Notes: generated from the letters alone by a model not told the origin. A stretch of DNA of 42,989 nucleotides from CAYZPW01 sp964480475 (GCA_964480475.1 CAYZPW010000017.1:1-42989); one strand, 5' to 3'; shown: positions 1 through 8,824, numbered from the stretch's first letter. Program-made: numbers and translations.

Positions 1-258
1 CCTGAAGACGGAAGTGTCTGGATTCGCCCAATCCGGGAAGTTGGTCTCGCCAAAATCTCTGTCTCGAACCCCAAAGACATTCGTCTGTCGGTCCGGGCCT
101 GAACGAGCATCTGTCGTAAGCGCGCTCACCCCTTCCCGGCCGGCTGCCACAGCGAAGCCGATCCTGTTGTCGCGCCAGAGTGCGCGGATGTATTCCTTTG
201 TCAGCTCGTCCTCCACCCAGACGATGACAGCTCGCCTCTTGTATAGCGACCTAAGCAT
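1..258 (-). CDS. TOPRIM-like nuclease-type partner protein, N-terminal 86 residues (cut by window edge)
   Basis: I translated this by hand from the ATG at 258; it stays open for 86 codons to the left edge, so the C-terminus is missing. The visible part begins MLRSLYKRRAVIVWVEDELT and contains two acidic motifs: VEDELTKEY near residue 15 and DRDFG near residue 73. An early Glu followed by a DxD is the arrangement of TOPRIM folds, as in OLD-family nucleases and DUF4435/AriB-type proteins. The start overlaps the last 8 bases of the upstream ABC-type ATPase gene, so the two should be translationally coupled and work as a pair. Known ATPase+TOPRIM pairs (PARIS, split OLD, Gabija-like) are anti-phage systems. 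The family assignment rests on a fragment and is inference; the open frame, overlap and motifs are seen directly. Confidence 0.6.
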   Translation of the reverse strand, partial: MLRSLYKRRAVIVWVEDELTKEYIRALWRDNRIGFAVAAGREGVSALTTDARSGPDRQTNVFGVRDRDFGETNFPDWANPDTSVFR

Positions 259-1285
259 TGTGCTCCGGTCGGTCTCGGATCACAGACTTGTCGTTTGGAC
301 CGAGACGCGGGTCGCCCTCATGAAGCAGCCAGAACCGCTCGTAACTCATTACCGAATCGAGGATGTCGGCAGAATGAGTCGCAACAATGATCTGCGTCTC
401 AGGCAGAAGCACCCTCAGCGCTCTCATTATGGCGCAGTGCCACTCCTCGTGCATGTGGAGCTCCGGCTCATCAATAAGGACGATGCCGCCCTTGTAGTCG
501 TTCATCGTGAACCAGCCGGCCATCGTCAGAACCTCGATCTCGCCGGAACTGAGATCGTTTACGGGGATTTCAATCCCGTCCTTTTTCCGAAGGTAGAGGT
601 TGACACCCTCCTCAGGATTATCCTTGTTTACCGACCTGACGATGAACTCTGCCTCCGCTCCGGGGTAGAATATCGCCCAAGCCTTCTCTAAAGGACCAAT
701 GATGGCTCGCACCTTGGGATCCGACGCAGGGTCATGCCGGTTCAAAGATGAGTGTACCCAGAAGTCTCTGCACTTCTTCTGGAGAATAACGAGCCGGTCT
801 GCTTCTCTATGTTCCTCGTCCTTATCTTCCTTCTCATCGGCAACCGGCAGCGATGCAACGAGCTTCGGTGCCCTCCAAGATGTGAAATACGAAATCGGGA
901 TCTCGCTGCGGCGAAGAAGGCCGCGGACAGGCCAATTCCTCGCAACAATCCCGCGTTTCAGCGTCCCGTAATCGTCGCCCAACTCTTGCCCAATGTGCCA
1001 TTTCACAGCAACAGGTTGACCATCAAACAGAGCATCGGCCTCGATCTCGAAGCTCTCCGCCCCTATCCTGACATTCTTCATGGGATCATCGGCTGAAGCA
1101 GCCATGAGTTGCTTATGCCTGCAAGCTATGAGAATCGCCTCAAGGACCGAGGTCTTGCCGCAGCCGTTGGGGCCGGCGAGGACTACTAGGTCGAGGGGAT
1201 TGCCGTCGGGGTCGGTGAAGTCGAGGTCGAGCTCACCGATGCACCTGAAGTTGCGAATCTTGAGGCCTTTGATCTTGATTCCCAT
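251..1285 (-). CDS. ABC/SMC-type AAA ATPase (AAA_15/AriA-like)
   Basis: This 344-residue ATPase of the AAA_15/OLD type opens with the typical 'I..LKIRNFRCIGELDLDF' strand. Walker A is GPNGCGKT at residues 38-45. The ABC signature is LSSGEIEVL near residue 246, Walker B is VLIDEPE near 269-275 and the H-loop is ATHS near 302. There is no fused TOPRIM domain; the TOPRIM-like partner is encoded by the overlapping downstream gene. In PARIS and related systems such an ATPase senses a phage trigger and controls the nuclease or toxin partner. The start ATG at 1285 has no strong ribosome binding site, but it sits exactly where the family begins. Transcription appears to be independent of rsmB, about 110 bases upstream. 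ATPase identity is firm; the defence role is inferred from architecture and pairing. Confidence 0.85.
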   Translation of the reverse strand: MGIKIKGLKIRNFRCIGELDLDFTDPDGNPLDLVVLAGPNGCGKTSVLEAILIACRHKQLMAASADDPMKNVRIGAESFEIEADALFDGQPVAVKWHIGQELGDDYGTLKRGIVARNWPVRGLLRRSEIPISYFTSWRAPKLVASLPVADEKEDKDEEHREADRLVILQKKCRDFWVHSSLNRHDPASDPKVRAIIGPLEKAWAIFYPGAEAEFIVRSVNKDNPEEGVNLYLRKKDGIEIPVNDLSSGEIEVLTMAGWFTMNDYKGGIVLIDEPELHMHEEWHCAIMRALRVLLPETQIIVATHSADILDSVMSYERFWLLHEGDPRLGPNDKSVIRDRPEHNA

Positions 1286-1395
1286 GCTGAAAGGTTACCG
1301 TTTCCCACATGCACTTTCAATCAAGATCTCACCGCCCTTGGCCCGGTGCAATCACCGGCCGCGGGGGATCGCTTGCCAAGATACAACGTCAAGTA

Positions 1396-2757
1396 TCACG
1401 CAGTCGACGAGGAACGTGCTAGCAGCGAATAGAACATCCCGTCGCAGTCGAGGATGTGTGGCAGAAGGGCGATGCCAAGGCCAGTTGCGGAGGCGCGAAG
1501 CGTCTCAGGGAGGTTGCGGACGGGCTGCACTCGAAAATCGCCGTTGCGTTTTAGGAACTTCCCGACCACTTGCTCGTTCTCCTCAGGCTCCAGGCTGCAC
1601 GTGGAATAGAGAATCGCTCCGCGGGGCTTCGCGAGGGTCGCGCACGATTCCAGCATCTTCAGCTGTAGCCTGGCGAGCTTCGCAAGCCGCGCCGGCCGCA
1701 CCCGCCACCTTATCTCCGGGTGCCGGCGGATGGTGCCGGTGCCTGAACACGGCGCGTCCAGGAGCACAAGATCGAATGATTCCTTCCTCAAAGGCAAAGA
1801 ACGAAGATCGCCTGCGACGAGTCGGACGTTCTTCAGGCCGAGCCGTTCAACTTGCCATCTGGCGTCTTTGACCTTTCTTGAGTAAATGTCGTTGCCGAAC
1901 ACCGATGCGTTGGGAAAGAGCTCGGAAAGATGCGTGAGCTTCTGCCCGATACCGGCGCACACATCGACAATCGATTGCGGCTTGAGGCCTTCAAGCATCA
2001 GGCTCAATACCTGGGCCCCCTCGTCCTGAATGGTGAACAGACCCTCATGCCATTCCGGGGTCGCTTCTGGCGAGCCCGTGCCTGAGAGCCTTAGTGTGTG
2101 CGGACAAACAAGTGATTTTCTCGCGTCGAAGCCTCGCTCCGTGAGTTTCACTGCAAGACGGCCGGGCGTCGTCTTCGTTACGTTGACCCGAACGGTCTTC
2201 GGAGGCGCCTGATTGAGCGCCGAGACGAGTCTGACCAGCTCCTTCCTTCCAAAACGAGAACTCCACCTCGAAACGAGCTGTTCGGGGAATGAAAAGGCCA
2301 GCGCCACAGACCTGATGAACTCCGGCTTAGCCGCCTTGAGCGCGATTCGAGGCGGCTGAAGGGAGGTCTTACGGCTCACGAGGCGCCTCAGGAGGGCGTT
2401 GACGAAGCCAGACGCCTTTTCACCGCAGCGCTGTTTGGCGATTCGCACCGTCTCACTGACTGCGGCGAAATCAGGCACGTTGTGCAAAGACATTATCTGA
2501 TACGCCCCGAGCCTAAGCGCTGTGGCTGTTGGGACGTCGGTTCTGTCCGGCTTGAAGGAACCAGCCTGCGCGAGATAGTAGTCGAGCAAGGTCTGGTTTC
2601 TGAGCACGCCAAAGACGAGTTCTGTGGCGAGATGCCGTTCCACGGGAGGCAGATCGGGGTTTCTGGCAAGCAGCGCGCTCAGCAGCACGTCCGAGTGGCT
2701 GCCCTGGGTCTGGACGCGCGTCAGGACCTCAAACGCTACTGCTCGAGCGGAGGTCAC
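1396..2757 (-). CDS. rsmB: 16S rRNA (cytosine-C5-967) methyltransferase RsmB
   Basis: RsmB/Sun methylates C967 of 16S rRNA with SAM. The 453-residue protein has the usual two-part build: a NusB-like RNA-binding domain (about residues 1-130) and a Rossmann methyltransferase domain (about 180-450). The diagnostic NOL1/Nop2/Sun motifs are present: DAPCSGTGTIRRHPEIRW (334-351) and YSTCSLEPEENE (384-395), with Cys387 expected to be the nucleophile and Cys337 the release cysteine. SAM motif I reads DVCAGIGQKLTHL instead of the usual D-CAAPGGKT-HL, a departure in the glycine loop. The start is GTG at 2757, overlapping the engB stop by four bases (GTGA), so translation is coupled. Both genes serve ribosome biogenesis. 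Confidence 0.93.
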   Translation of the reverse strand: MTSARAVAFEVLTRVQTQGSHSDVLLSALLARNPDLPPVERHLATELVFGVLRNQTLLDYYLAQAGSFKPDRTDVPTATALRLGAYQIMSLHNVPDFAAVSETVRIAKQRCGEKASGFVNALLRRLVSRKTSLQPPRIALKAAKPEFIRSVALAFSFPEQLVSRWSSRFGRKELVRLVSALNQAPPKTVRVNVTKTTPGRLAVKLTERGFDARKSLVCPHTLRLSGTGSPEATPEWHEGLFTIQDEGAQVLSLMLEGLKPQSIVDVCAGIGQKLTHLSELFPNASVFGNDIYSRKVKDARWQVERLGLKNVRLVAGDLRSLPLRKESFDLVLLDAPCSGTGTIRRHPEIRWRVRPARLAKLARLQLKMLESCATLAKPRGAILYSTCSLEPEENEQVVGKFLKRNGDFRVQPVRNLPETLRASATGLGIALLPHILDCDGMFYSLLARSSSTA

Positions 2758-3344
2758 TTTCCAGCTTGCGAGAGTATCTGCCTCAAGAGCTCGGGCCTTC
2801 CCATGCCGGTCTTTGATGAGAAAAGCATCACCTGCAAGCCCTGCACACCGTCAATCGCGCCGGTTATCCACTCGACAGCAGCCTCGTGCTTCGAGCGGGG
2901 GATTTTGTCGGCCTTAGTTGCGACCACGACGAACCTCACCCCGTGCGCGATCAGCCATTGCCATAGCGACACATCTGATGTTTCAGGCGGCCGTCGGCAA
3001 TCGACAAGCGAGACGCAGAGCGAGGCTCGACCGGAGGATAGATAGGCCTCGACCAGCGGAGCCAGCCTTGCCTGAATGGCCTTCGATGCTTTTGAATAGC
3101 CGTATCCAGGGAGATCGACGAAGCAGACGGTATCGTTGACGTTGTAGAAATTGATGCATCTCGTCCTTCCGGGGCTTGCGCTGGACTGCGCGAGTCGCTT
3201 TCTCCGGACGAGGCAGTTGATCAATGAGGACTTGCCCACATTTGACCTTCCGGCGAACGCGACCTCGGGAAGACTCTGTTCAGGCAGCCATTCCAACGAG
3301 TGGGAGCTCCCTACGAACTGAACCGAGCTAATCCGCATGGTCAC
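2754..3344 (-). CDS. engB: Ribosome-biogenesis GTPase EngB (YsxC/YihA)
   Basis: EngB is a small essential GTPase needed for 50S subunit assembly; 196 residues is its normal size. The G motifs are in order: G1 GRSNVGKSS (32-40), the G2 Thr near 61, G3 DLPGYGYSK (77-85), G4 ATKADK near 142 and a G5-like SSK near 176. The N-terminal F-G-S segment before G1 is typical of the family. The ATG at 3344 is followed directly by MRISSVQFVGSS, matching normal EngB N-termini. Its stop overlaps the rsmB start, so the two form a ribosome-assembly mini-operon. Upstream is a 115-base spacer carrying an inverted repeat that belongs to the end of the next gene. Confidence 0.95.
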   Translation of the reverse strand: MTMRISSVQFVGSSHSLEWLPEQSLPEVAFAGRSNVGKSSLINCLVRRKRLAQSSASPGRTRCINFYNVNDTVCFVDLPGYGYSKASKAIQARLAPLVEAYLSSGRASLCVSLVDCRRPPETSDVSLWQWLIAHGVRFVVVATKADKIPRSKHEAAVEWITGAIDGVQGLQVMLFSSKTGMGRPELLRQILSQAGK

Positions 3345-3395
3345 ACAAATCGGTCAATCCAGCATACACAGGGCTAGGTCACTCACGAAATGAAT

Positions 3396-3432
3396 CGGCA
3401 GAGGCTGCCGTGCAAGCCAACAACCTCTGCCG
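3396..3432 (-). terminator. Inverted repeat, possible terminator after the C39 peptidase gene
   Basis: The 9-base arms CGGCAGAGG and CCTCTGCCG are perfectly complementary around a 19-base loop. The repeat lies 28 bases past the stop of the large minus-strand peptidase gene. On the minus strand it is followed by ATTCATTTCG, T-rich but not a true U-tract, so intrinsic termination is only plausible. Confidence 0.4.
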
Positions 3433-3459
3433 CCGATAATCCTGAAATCTGTGCAGCTG

Positions 3460-6400
3460 CTAATCGAGCGTCTGGACCAGACTCTTCTGCGCCTCAATCA
3501 AACAGCCATTGCCGTTGGATGGGTTGTAGAGAAGCGCCCAGGCGATGAGAGGCAACGGCTCTAGAGCATCTGATGTAATGGACAGACAACCGTAACCGAC
3601 GCTGTCCACGTCGCTGGCGCACATCTCAAAGAAGCCGCCCGGAATCACGCCAAACGGGAACTCGCCAACAAGGAGGCCGTGCCGGTCCTTGACGGATATC
3701 TTGCCAGACACGTTCACCTCGTTCGGGTTTCGGACCCAAATGAACGTCTCCTGATTTCGCAGCCCATCGAACTCCCAATATGGGATATAAATGGGCGGCG
3801 TGTAGCTTCTCGACGCCGGGACAGGATAAAACTGCGACCTCCTGGCGTTCAGCCAGACGGCAAATACGCCGATCTCATCGTCGTCAGCCCAAATCGCACG
3901 AGCCCAGCCACTTTCCCCGGCCATCGTGCACCTGCTCGCCTGAATGACGCTCATCCCGCCTGCCGATACCGACGCGAGGTCTGCGCCTCGAATCATACCC
4001 ATATCATTATAGAAGCTTATCTGGGGAGCGGCTAAGGTGTCACCGAGGTTTGAGAACACTATGTATGTGTCGAGGTTGAAGAGCGGTTGGTTTCTCCAGG
4101 ACGGCACGAAGTAGGGTGACAGCTCGGCGTTTTCCAGAACGGGCAGCTCAAATCCGCCGCCCCTGACCCTGTTGAGCATAACGGCCCATACCCGGAGCGG
4201 ATCGCTGAAGACCATCCTTGCCGAGCCGATGTTTGTGTCCAGAACCGTCTCTGACAGCAGCAGAGTCCTGGTCCCAAAGGGAGCTATGTTGGCGTGTATT
4301 GTGTCAATCTCGGCGCCAAACTCGTCAAAGAGGATGATCTCAGCGCTCACGTCGCGGTCATGCCGGTTGGCCAGGGCGATAAACGTGTCGAAAGTGACCT
4401 CGTTCCCGCCGCCGGGTGAATTATCCCGAATAACCTGCCAGAATGGCATCTGAAGCGGCCCTGGCCTCGCGCCGGCCAGGTCCAGGGATATGGTCGGACC
4501 AGCATCTACCTTGCCCCAGACGACAAGACTGCCATTCTTCCAGCTGATGTAGCCTGATCCGGAATCGGAGCCGGTTACACCCGGGACCTCAGATATCTTC
4601 AGCACTTTTGTCTCTTTTCCATCTACCCGCACCAGATACCGCTCTATCGGCTGGCCATTGTATCTCGAAAGCACCACTTCCACAAGAACAGGGTCCTGGC
4701 CAATGTTGGTCATCACTATACTGGTCTCGAAGTTTGGTGATATGTTCTTCTCAACGAGCCAGAATGGGATGGCGGCCTCGTCTCCGTGCTTGATCACGGG
4801 GCCGATGAGGTAGCCGGTTTTGGGGACCCTTGCCGTTCCTCCAAAGCCGTCATTTGCAAAGAAGTAGTAATGGTGCTCGCCAGTCGATAGCGTTCCAGGT
4901 GATGCAGTGTAAGCGTATGTTCCGTCGTAGTCTTCTCCAGAGGCGAGCCACATCCGGCGCTCTTGGCCGTCCAACCATACGGACATGAGATGCGGCGCAT
5001 CACCCTGTTCATCGAAGTAATTAACTGAGAACACGAATCTTTCGAGGAAGCCGCCCCTCTCTGGGTCAACCGCTGGATTGCTCAGAATGGGAGGGATGTT
5101 GGTCTTGCGGACGTAGGGACCCTCGAACTCATCCCCGGGCGTTCCCGGCATCCTCGTCTCCGCGCCCAGGCTGTCCGTGGCGTAGAACCAATACGAGTGG
5201 AGTCCCTCGGGAAGGCCCACAACTGGCACACCGTAAACACCGTTCTCAGGTGTCCCGGACAGAAGCCCCATCTCGTAAAGCTCCCCATCGAGATAAAGGT
5301 GCGTCTGGCCCGCAGGATTGGCGTTGATGTCTGAATACCTGGCGCTGAACATAAACTCGGTGGTCGTGGTCCCGGACGCTGGGTCCACCATCCCGCCGGT
5401 CAGAACAGGGGGCGTGTTGGTCCCGGTAACGTCCGGGCCAGATATCTCGCCCCTGATCGGGAGTCGACCTGCGCCGCCCGTCTCATCGATAAAGCTGAAG
5501 TAGAAGCTGTGGCTGCCCAACGCGAGATCAGATATCCTGCAATAATAAGTGGCTCCGCTCGCGAAATTGGTCAAGGCCGGTACCGTCGTAGTCTCGCCCT
5601 CGTCAGTCACGCCCTCCAGAAACGTCATCTCGTGTGGAGAGCTATCGACAACGACCGTCTTGTTGATCGGCATATAGTCGTGAGGACTGGTATAACGAAC
5701 GGTGAACGTAACCGGTGTCTCGACCAGCGGGTTCCTGGGCGAAACGATGCCGTCTGAGAGCATAGGAACCTGGCCACCGCCCAAAACGACCGGCCCGTCA
5801 ATGTCCCCGGCGGAAGGCCACCGACCTGTTTTGCCGTAAATGTCGTCGAACTCGAAATAATACGTGTGATCGGCCTCGGTCAGGAAAGTCTCATACTTGT
5901 AGAGCCCATTGTCGGCTGTGCCCGACGAGAGCCACATCTGATAGGGGACGTTATCTATGTAGAGGTAGGGATTCCCCGGGGCATCACCGTCGGCGTCATA
6001 GTAAGACACCGAATACGTGAAAAGCGTGATGCGCGAGCCCGTAGATGGCGAAACGCTCCCGTTCGTAAGCTCCGGCGCGGCGTTATACTGTTCGCCTACT
6101 CTGACGTTCTCGTATGTCCCGCCTCGAGCTGGAAGCCTGGCCGTGCCCCCGTTGCCGTCCTTGAAGTAGTAGTAATAACGATGGATGCCGGGGCCAAGCG
6201 GCACATTCGCCTCGTAATAGCAATCAGAGCGCTTATCCACGGCGGGATCACCCAACATCAGCATCGGATACGGAACCTCGTCAATCACGACCCGGCCTTC
6301 ATACGGGCCGTTATCTCCGTCCCACATCCCGTTGCAGTTGGTGTCGTCGAAGCGCTCGGACTCCCACTGTCCATTGCCGTTAAGGTCGATGAATGAATCC

Positions 6401-8070
6401 CCATCCTTGGGGTTATACGGGGTGTATTGGGATGACCACCAGTCAGTTGGGTCTGGCCACGGGTCGGAGCCCGGATCAACATACCACGTGTCGTCGGAGC
6501 AGTGGTCGCCCATATCGTTCCAGGACTCATACTCAATCATGCCATTGTTGGCAATCAGGTCGCCCTTGTAATCCCTCTGCAAGCTGCCGTCTGCCCAGTT
6601 GCCGCCATTGTCATCTGAGGCCAGAAACGGCTCGAAATCCTGCGTACCATCGACATAGAAACCGGCCTCATCCGAGTCAAAGTAGTGCAAAGTGAACGTA
6701 AACACCGTGCCAGGAGGGCCCGAAAGCGGGGCAACGGACGGCTCGGTAAGCTCCGGCGGAGTGTTGAAGAACCCGAGCGGAGAGGCCGTTATGATCGACC
6801 AATCCTGGAAGTTCTCCATCGCCGCGTGAGGTTTGCTGCCGTGCGACCACCACCAGGTGTTGTGCGCAATGACTTGATGGGAACCGGCTGAATAGTTGTA
6901 GCCTACGCCCAAGACCGCGTGTGTGTTCCAGCCGTTGCCAGAATAGTCGGAGCTTATGCCAAAATAGACAGGATGATTCTTGTTAATCTCCTGCTGAAGC
7001 GTGCTGATAATCGCGGGGGAAACGCCGAGGCCCCAATGATCCAAGTAATCGGTAACAAAGCTATAGCCGTAGAACTTGCCCGTCTCCTCTATCGTCCTTT
7101 GAGCTACGGGTCTTGAGATGCCGTATTTCATCAGAATGCAGCCATCATAGCCCGGGCCGCCTAGCTCGTAGCGACCAAACTCGCTGTCGGCTATGTTCTG
7201 CCCAAACTCAACGATCTTGTCGTGAAGCTCCTGAATCGTGAACGGCGCTGATCCGCACCAATTGAAGCTCATTGGACCACCCTGCCACAAGTTCCTGAAC
7301 CCCCACGCGTTGCCATAATAGCCTAACATCATCGCCATCGAGGTCGGACCGCAGCCCTTATACCAAGTGAACTCGTAGTCGTGCGCCTCTGCGTTGATGA
7401 TCTTAGCGACAAGTACGTCGGAGCCTTGCTTGACCGCGGGTGGCCCGTTTGATGACAGAACGTGTTGACGCCAAAAGCCCTTGACCTCGTCTTGCCTCTC
7501 CCGGAACGCGTCGATGTATCTGTTCAGATGCTCGACCACTTCGGCCTTGGGGCAAACCTCAAAGCTGCCGAGATGGACCACGATACCATCGGCGACGGCA
7601 CGATTCGTGGCGTTCTTGGGCTTAGTCTTCACCAAGTAGTCAAAGGGCGGGGCGAAAACGTATTGCACATCGCCCGGCTCGTAGCCCATGTCCCAGACTG
7701 TGTCCAGGGACCTTTCAAGCCCCCAAGACGGGCGCAATCCTCCCGAATACTCGAAAAACGGGTGGAAGTCGTCCCTGGCGCTGACGGTCATACATCCCAG
7801 ATAGACGTTCTCCCGCTTCACTGAATAGACATAGGCCATCGGGACGCCATCCATGTCGTAATAAGTTACGGGATCGGTGAAGTCTGCATCCCTCCACTCA
7901 GGAAACGAACCAGATGCGACAGCTCTACAATACTCAAGCGACTTCTCGAGCTTCTCGGGCGTTAGAATATCCCCAAATGAGAAGCTTGCTGAAACAACTA
8001 GCAGCAAAGCTGCAAACAGAATCAGATGAAACAACGACCTTGTCCCAGAATTCCTCGCTAGGCTGGGCAT
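3460..8070 (-). CDS. Secreted C39-like cysteine peptidase with Ig-like repeat modules
   Basis: This 1536-residue protein is exported: residues 1-33 form a signal peptide (hydrophobic LFHLILFAALLLVVSASF). A pro-region follows (about 40-200, with YYDMDGVPMAYVYSV resembling papain-fold propeptides). The papain-like C39_2 domain follows, with Cys240 in GCGPTSMAMMLGYY, His384 in NTHAVLGVGY and Asn404 in AHNTWWW as the likely triad. From about 438 to 1090 run five Ig-like modules, each starting like PPxLTxxxVxP and closing in xYxDxxGxxAR-P; the first carries Asp/Asn-rich turns (DLNGNGQW, DGDNG) likely to bind Ca2+. From 1101 to the end are four further modules of about 110 residues starting with PFW or PYW. 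The start has a good ribosome binding site (GGGAGGAG) and a consensus promoter upstream. The substrate is unknown; a surface or extracellular peptidase is likely. Confidence 0.85.
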   Translation of the reverse strand: MPSLARNSGTRSLFHLILFAALLLVVSASFSFGDILTPEKLEKSLEYCRAVASGSFPEWRDADFTDPVTYYDMDGVPMAYVYSVKRENVYLGCMTVSARDDFHPFFEYSGGLRPSWGLERSLDTVWDMGYEPGDVQYVFAPPFDYLVKTKPKNATNRAVADGIVVHLGSFEVCPKAEVVEHLNRYIDAFRERQDEVKGFWRQHVLSSNGPPAVKQGSDVLVAKIINAEAHDYEFTWYKGCGPTSMAMMLGYYGNAWGFRNLWQGGPMSFNWCGSAPFTIQELHDKIVEFGQNIADSEFGRYELGGPGYDGCILMKYGISRPVAQRTIEETGKFYGYSFVTDYLDHWGLGVSPAIISTLQQEINKNHPVYFGISSDYSGNGWNTHAVLGVGYNYSAGSHQVIAHNTWWWSHGSKPHAAMENFQDWSIITASPLGFFNTPPELTEPSVAPLSGPPGTVFTFTLHYFDSDEAGFYVDGTQDFEPFLASDDNGGNWADGSLQRDYKGDLIANNGMIEYESWNDMGDHCSDDTWYVDPGSDPWPDPTDWWSSQYTPYNPKDGDSFIDLNGNGQWESERFDDTNCNGMWDGDNGPYEGRVVIDEVPYPMLMLGDPAVDKRSDCYYEANVPLGPGIHRYYYYFKDGNGGTARLPARGGTYENVRVGEQYNAAPELTNGSVSPSTGSRITLFTYSVSYYDADGDAPGNPYLYIDNVPYQMWLSSGTADNGLYKYETFLTEADHTYYFEFDDIYGKTGRWPSAGDIDGPVVLGGGQVPMLSDGIVSPRNPLVETPVTFTVRYTSPHDYMPINKTVVVDSSPHEMTFLEGVTDEGETTTVPALTNFASGATYYCRISDLALGSHSFYFSFIDETGGAGRLPIRGEISGPDVTGTNTPPVLTGGMVDPASGTTTTEFMFSARYSDINANPAGQTHLYLDGELYEMGLLSGTPENGVYGVPVVGLPEGLHSYWFYATDSLGAETRMPGTPGDEFEGPYVRKTNIPPILSNPAVDPERGGFLERFVFSVNYFDEQGDAPHLMSVWLDGQERRMWLASGEDYDGTYAYTASPGTLSTGEHHYYFFANDGFGGTARVPKTGYLIGPVIKHGDEAAIPFWLVEKNISPNFETSIVMTNIGQDPVLVEVVLSRYNGQPIERYLVRVDGKETKVLKISEVPGVTGSDSGSGYISWKNGSLVVWGKVDAGPTISLDLAGARPGPLQMPFWQVIRDNSPGGGNEVTFDTFIALANRHDRDVSAEIILFDEFGAEIDTIHANIAPFGTRTLLLSETVLDTNIGSARMVFSDPLRVWAVMLNRVRGGGFELPVLENAELSPYFVPSWRNQPLFNLDTYIVFSNLGDTLAAPQISFYNDMGMIRGADLASVSAGGMSVIQASRCTMAGESGWARAIWADDDEIGVFAVWLNARRSQFYPVPASRSYTPPIYIPYWEFDGLRNQETFIWVRNPNEVNVSGKISVKDRHGLLVGEFPFGVIPGGFFEMCASDVDSVGYGCLSITSDALEPLPLIAWALLYNPSNGNGCLIEAQKSLVQTLD

Positions 8071-8129
8071 TTAAGTCTCCTCCCTACAATATCTAGTGGT
8101 TCTAGCATTATAATCAGACGAGTATATAT

Positions 8130-8159
8130 AATATAACGAGGCGCCGACCCCGTTGTCAA
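8130..8159 (-). promoter_or_regulatory. Sigma-70-type promoter for the C39 peptidase gene
   Basis: On the minus strand a perfect TTGACA (8159-8154) is followed after 18 bases by TATATT (8135-8130), within the longer run TTATATTATATATAC. The peptidase start codon is about 60 bases downstream and preceded by GGGAGGAG. The same architecture recurs at 33792-33820. Confidence 0.6.
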
Positions 8160-8200
8160 GCGAATCAGGCCGATTAGTTTCCCGTGCCGGGGAAGGCCGT

Positions 8201-8692
8201 CTAAAACCTTCCGTTGAAGTAATCCTCGAGTATTTGCCGGTGATCGAAAGCGATTTTGTCCGGCAAGTTGTCCTTTGTGAACACTCCCGCTCTGACAGCG
8301 TCGTCGGCGCCTTTTGGCGTGCCCCTTGCTGTTGCGATAAAGACGGTCGAAATCGAGTGATGTCTATTGTCTCGGCCCGGATCGGAATAAGTGTGAAACT
8401 GCCGCATCAGCTTGACGTCGAGCGAGGTCTCCTCCCTCGCCTCTCGCACCGCGCATCGCTCCAGGCTTTCCCCATAATCGACGTAGCCCCCGGGGATCGC
8501 CCACCCCAGCGGCGGGTTCTTGCGCTGGATTAGGACCACGCCCCCGCCTTCAAGCTCGATGATAATGTCAACCGTTGGTATCGGGTTGCGATAGTTCATT
8601 TGTCGATTGACCGCCTCCTCCAAAGCCCTCAAGTGCTCGGCTATTGGAACAGGAATCCTGCTCGGTCCGTTCTTGCTCTTGTCCTTACTCAC
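8201..8692 (-). CDS. Nudix hydrolase
   Basis: This 163-residue protein carries a complete Nudix box, with Gly69, Glu75, RE (83-84) and REE (86-88) matching GX5EX7REUXEEXGU. The box coordinates Mg2+ for pyrophosphohydrolysis of nucleoside diphosphates linked to another group. The upstream strand VDIIIELEGGGVVLIQRKNPP and the PGGYVDYGES turn resemble the ADP-ribose/MutT-like branch, but the substrate cannot be read from the sequence. The start is GTG at 8692 (MSKDKSKNG). The gene ends about 40 bases upstream of the C39 promoter and is separated from the FHA kinase gene by 147 bases holding a palindromic repeat, so it is probably a separate unit. Confidence 0.9.
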   Translation of the reverse strand: MSKDKSKNGPSRIPVPIAEHLRALEEAVNRQMNYRNPIPTVDIIIELEGGGVVLIQRKNPPLGWAIPGGYVDYGESLERCAVREAREETSLDVKLMRQFHTYSDPGRDNRHHSISTVFIATARGTPKGADDAVRAGVFTKDNLPDKIAFDHRQILEDYFNGRF

Positions 8693-8780
8693 TGTTCCGA
8701 CCCAGTTCCTAAACAGGCTGTGTCATGATTGGTTCTTCGCATGTGACAACCGCGCCTCATGCGGGATCAGGGCGTAGTGT

Positions 8781-8824
8781 GTAGGGCCGTTCGGCGGAGT
8801 CTCCGACGCGCGGCGAACCCCTAC
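8781..8824. repeat. GTAGGGG-family palindromic element, short form
   Basis: This 44-base element begins GTAGGG and ends CCCCTAC, with inner arms TTCGGCG and CGGCGAA and a central CGGAGTCTCCG palindrome. It lies between the FHA kinase gene and the Nudix gene. It shares its CGGCGAACCCCTAC end with the element at 15914-15986. Confidence 0.65.

Noticed and set aside
14..691. Long plus-strand open frame over the ATPase and TOPRIM genes
   Set aside because: It lies opposite both minus-strand genes, which carry clear motifs; its own translation is Ser/Arg-rich with no domain.
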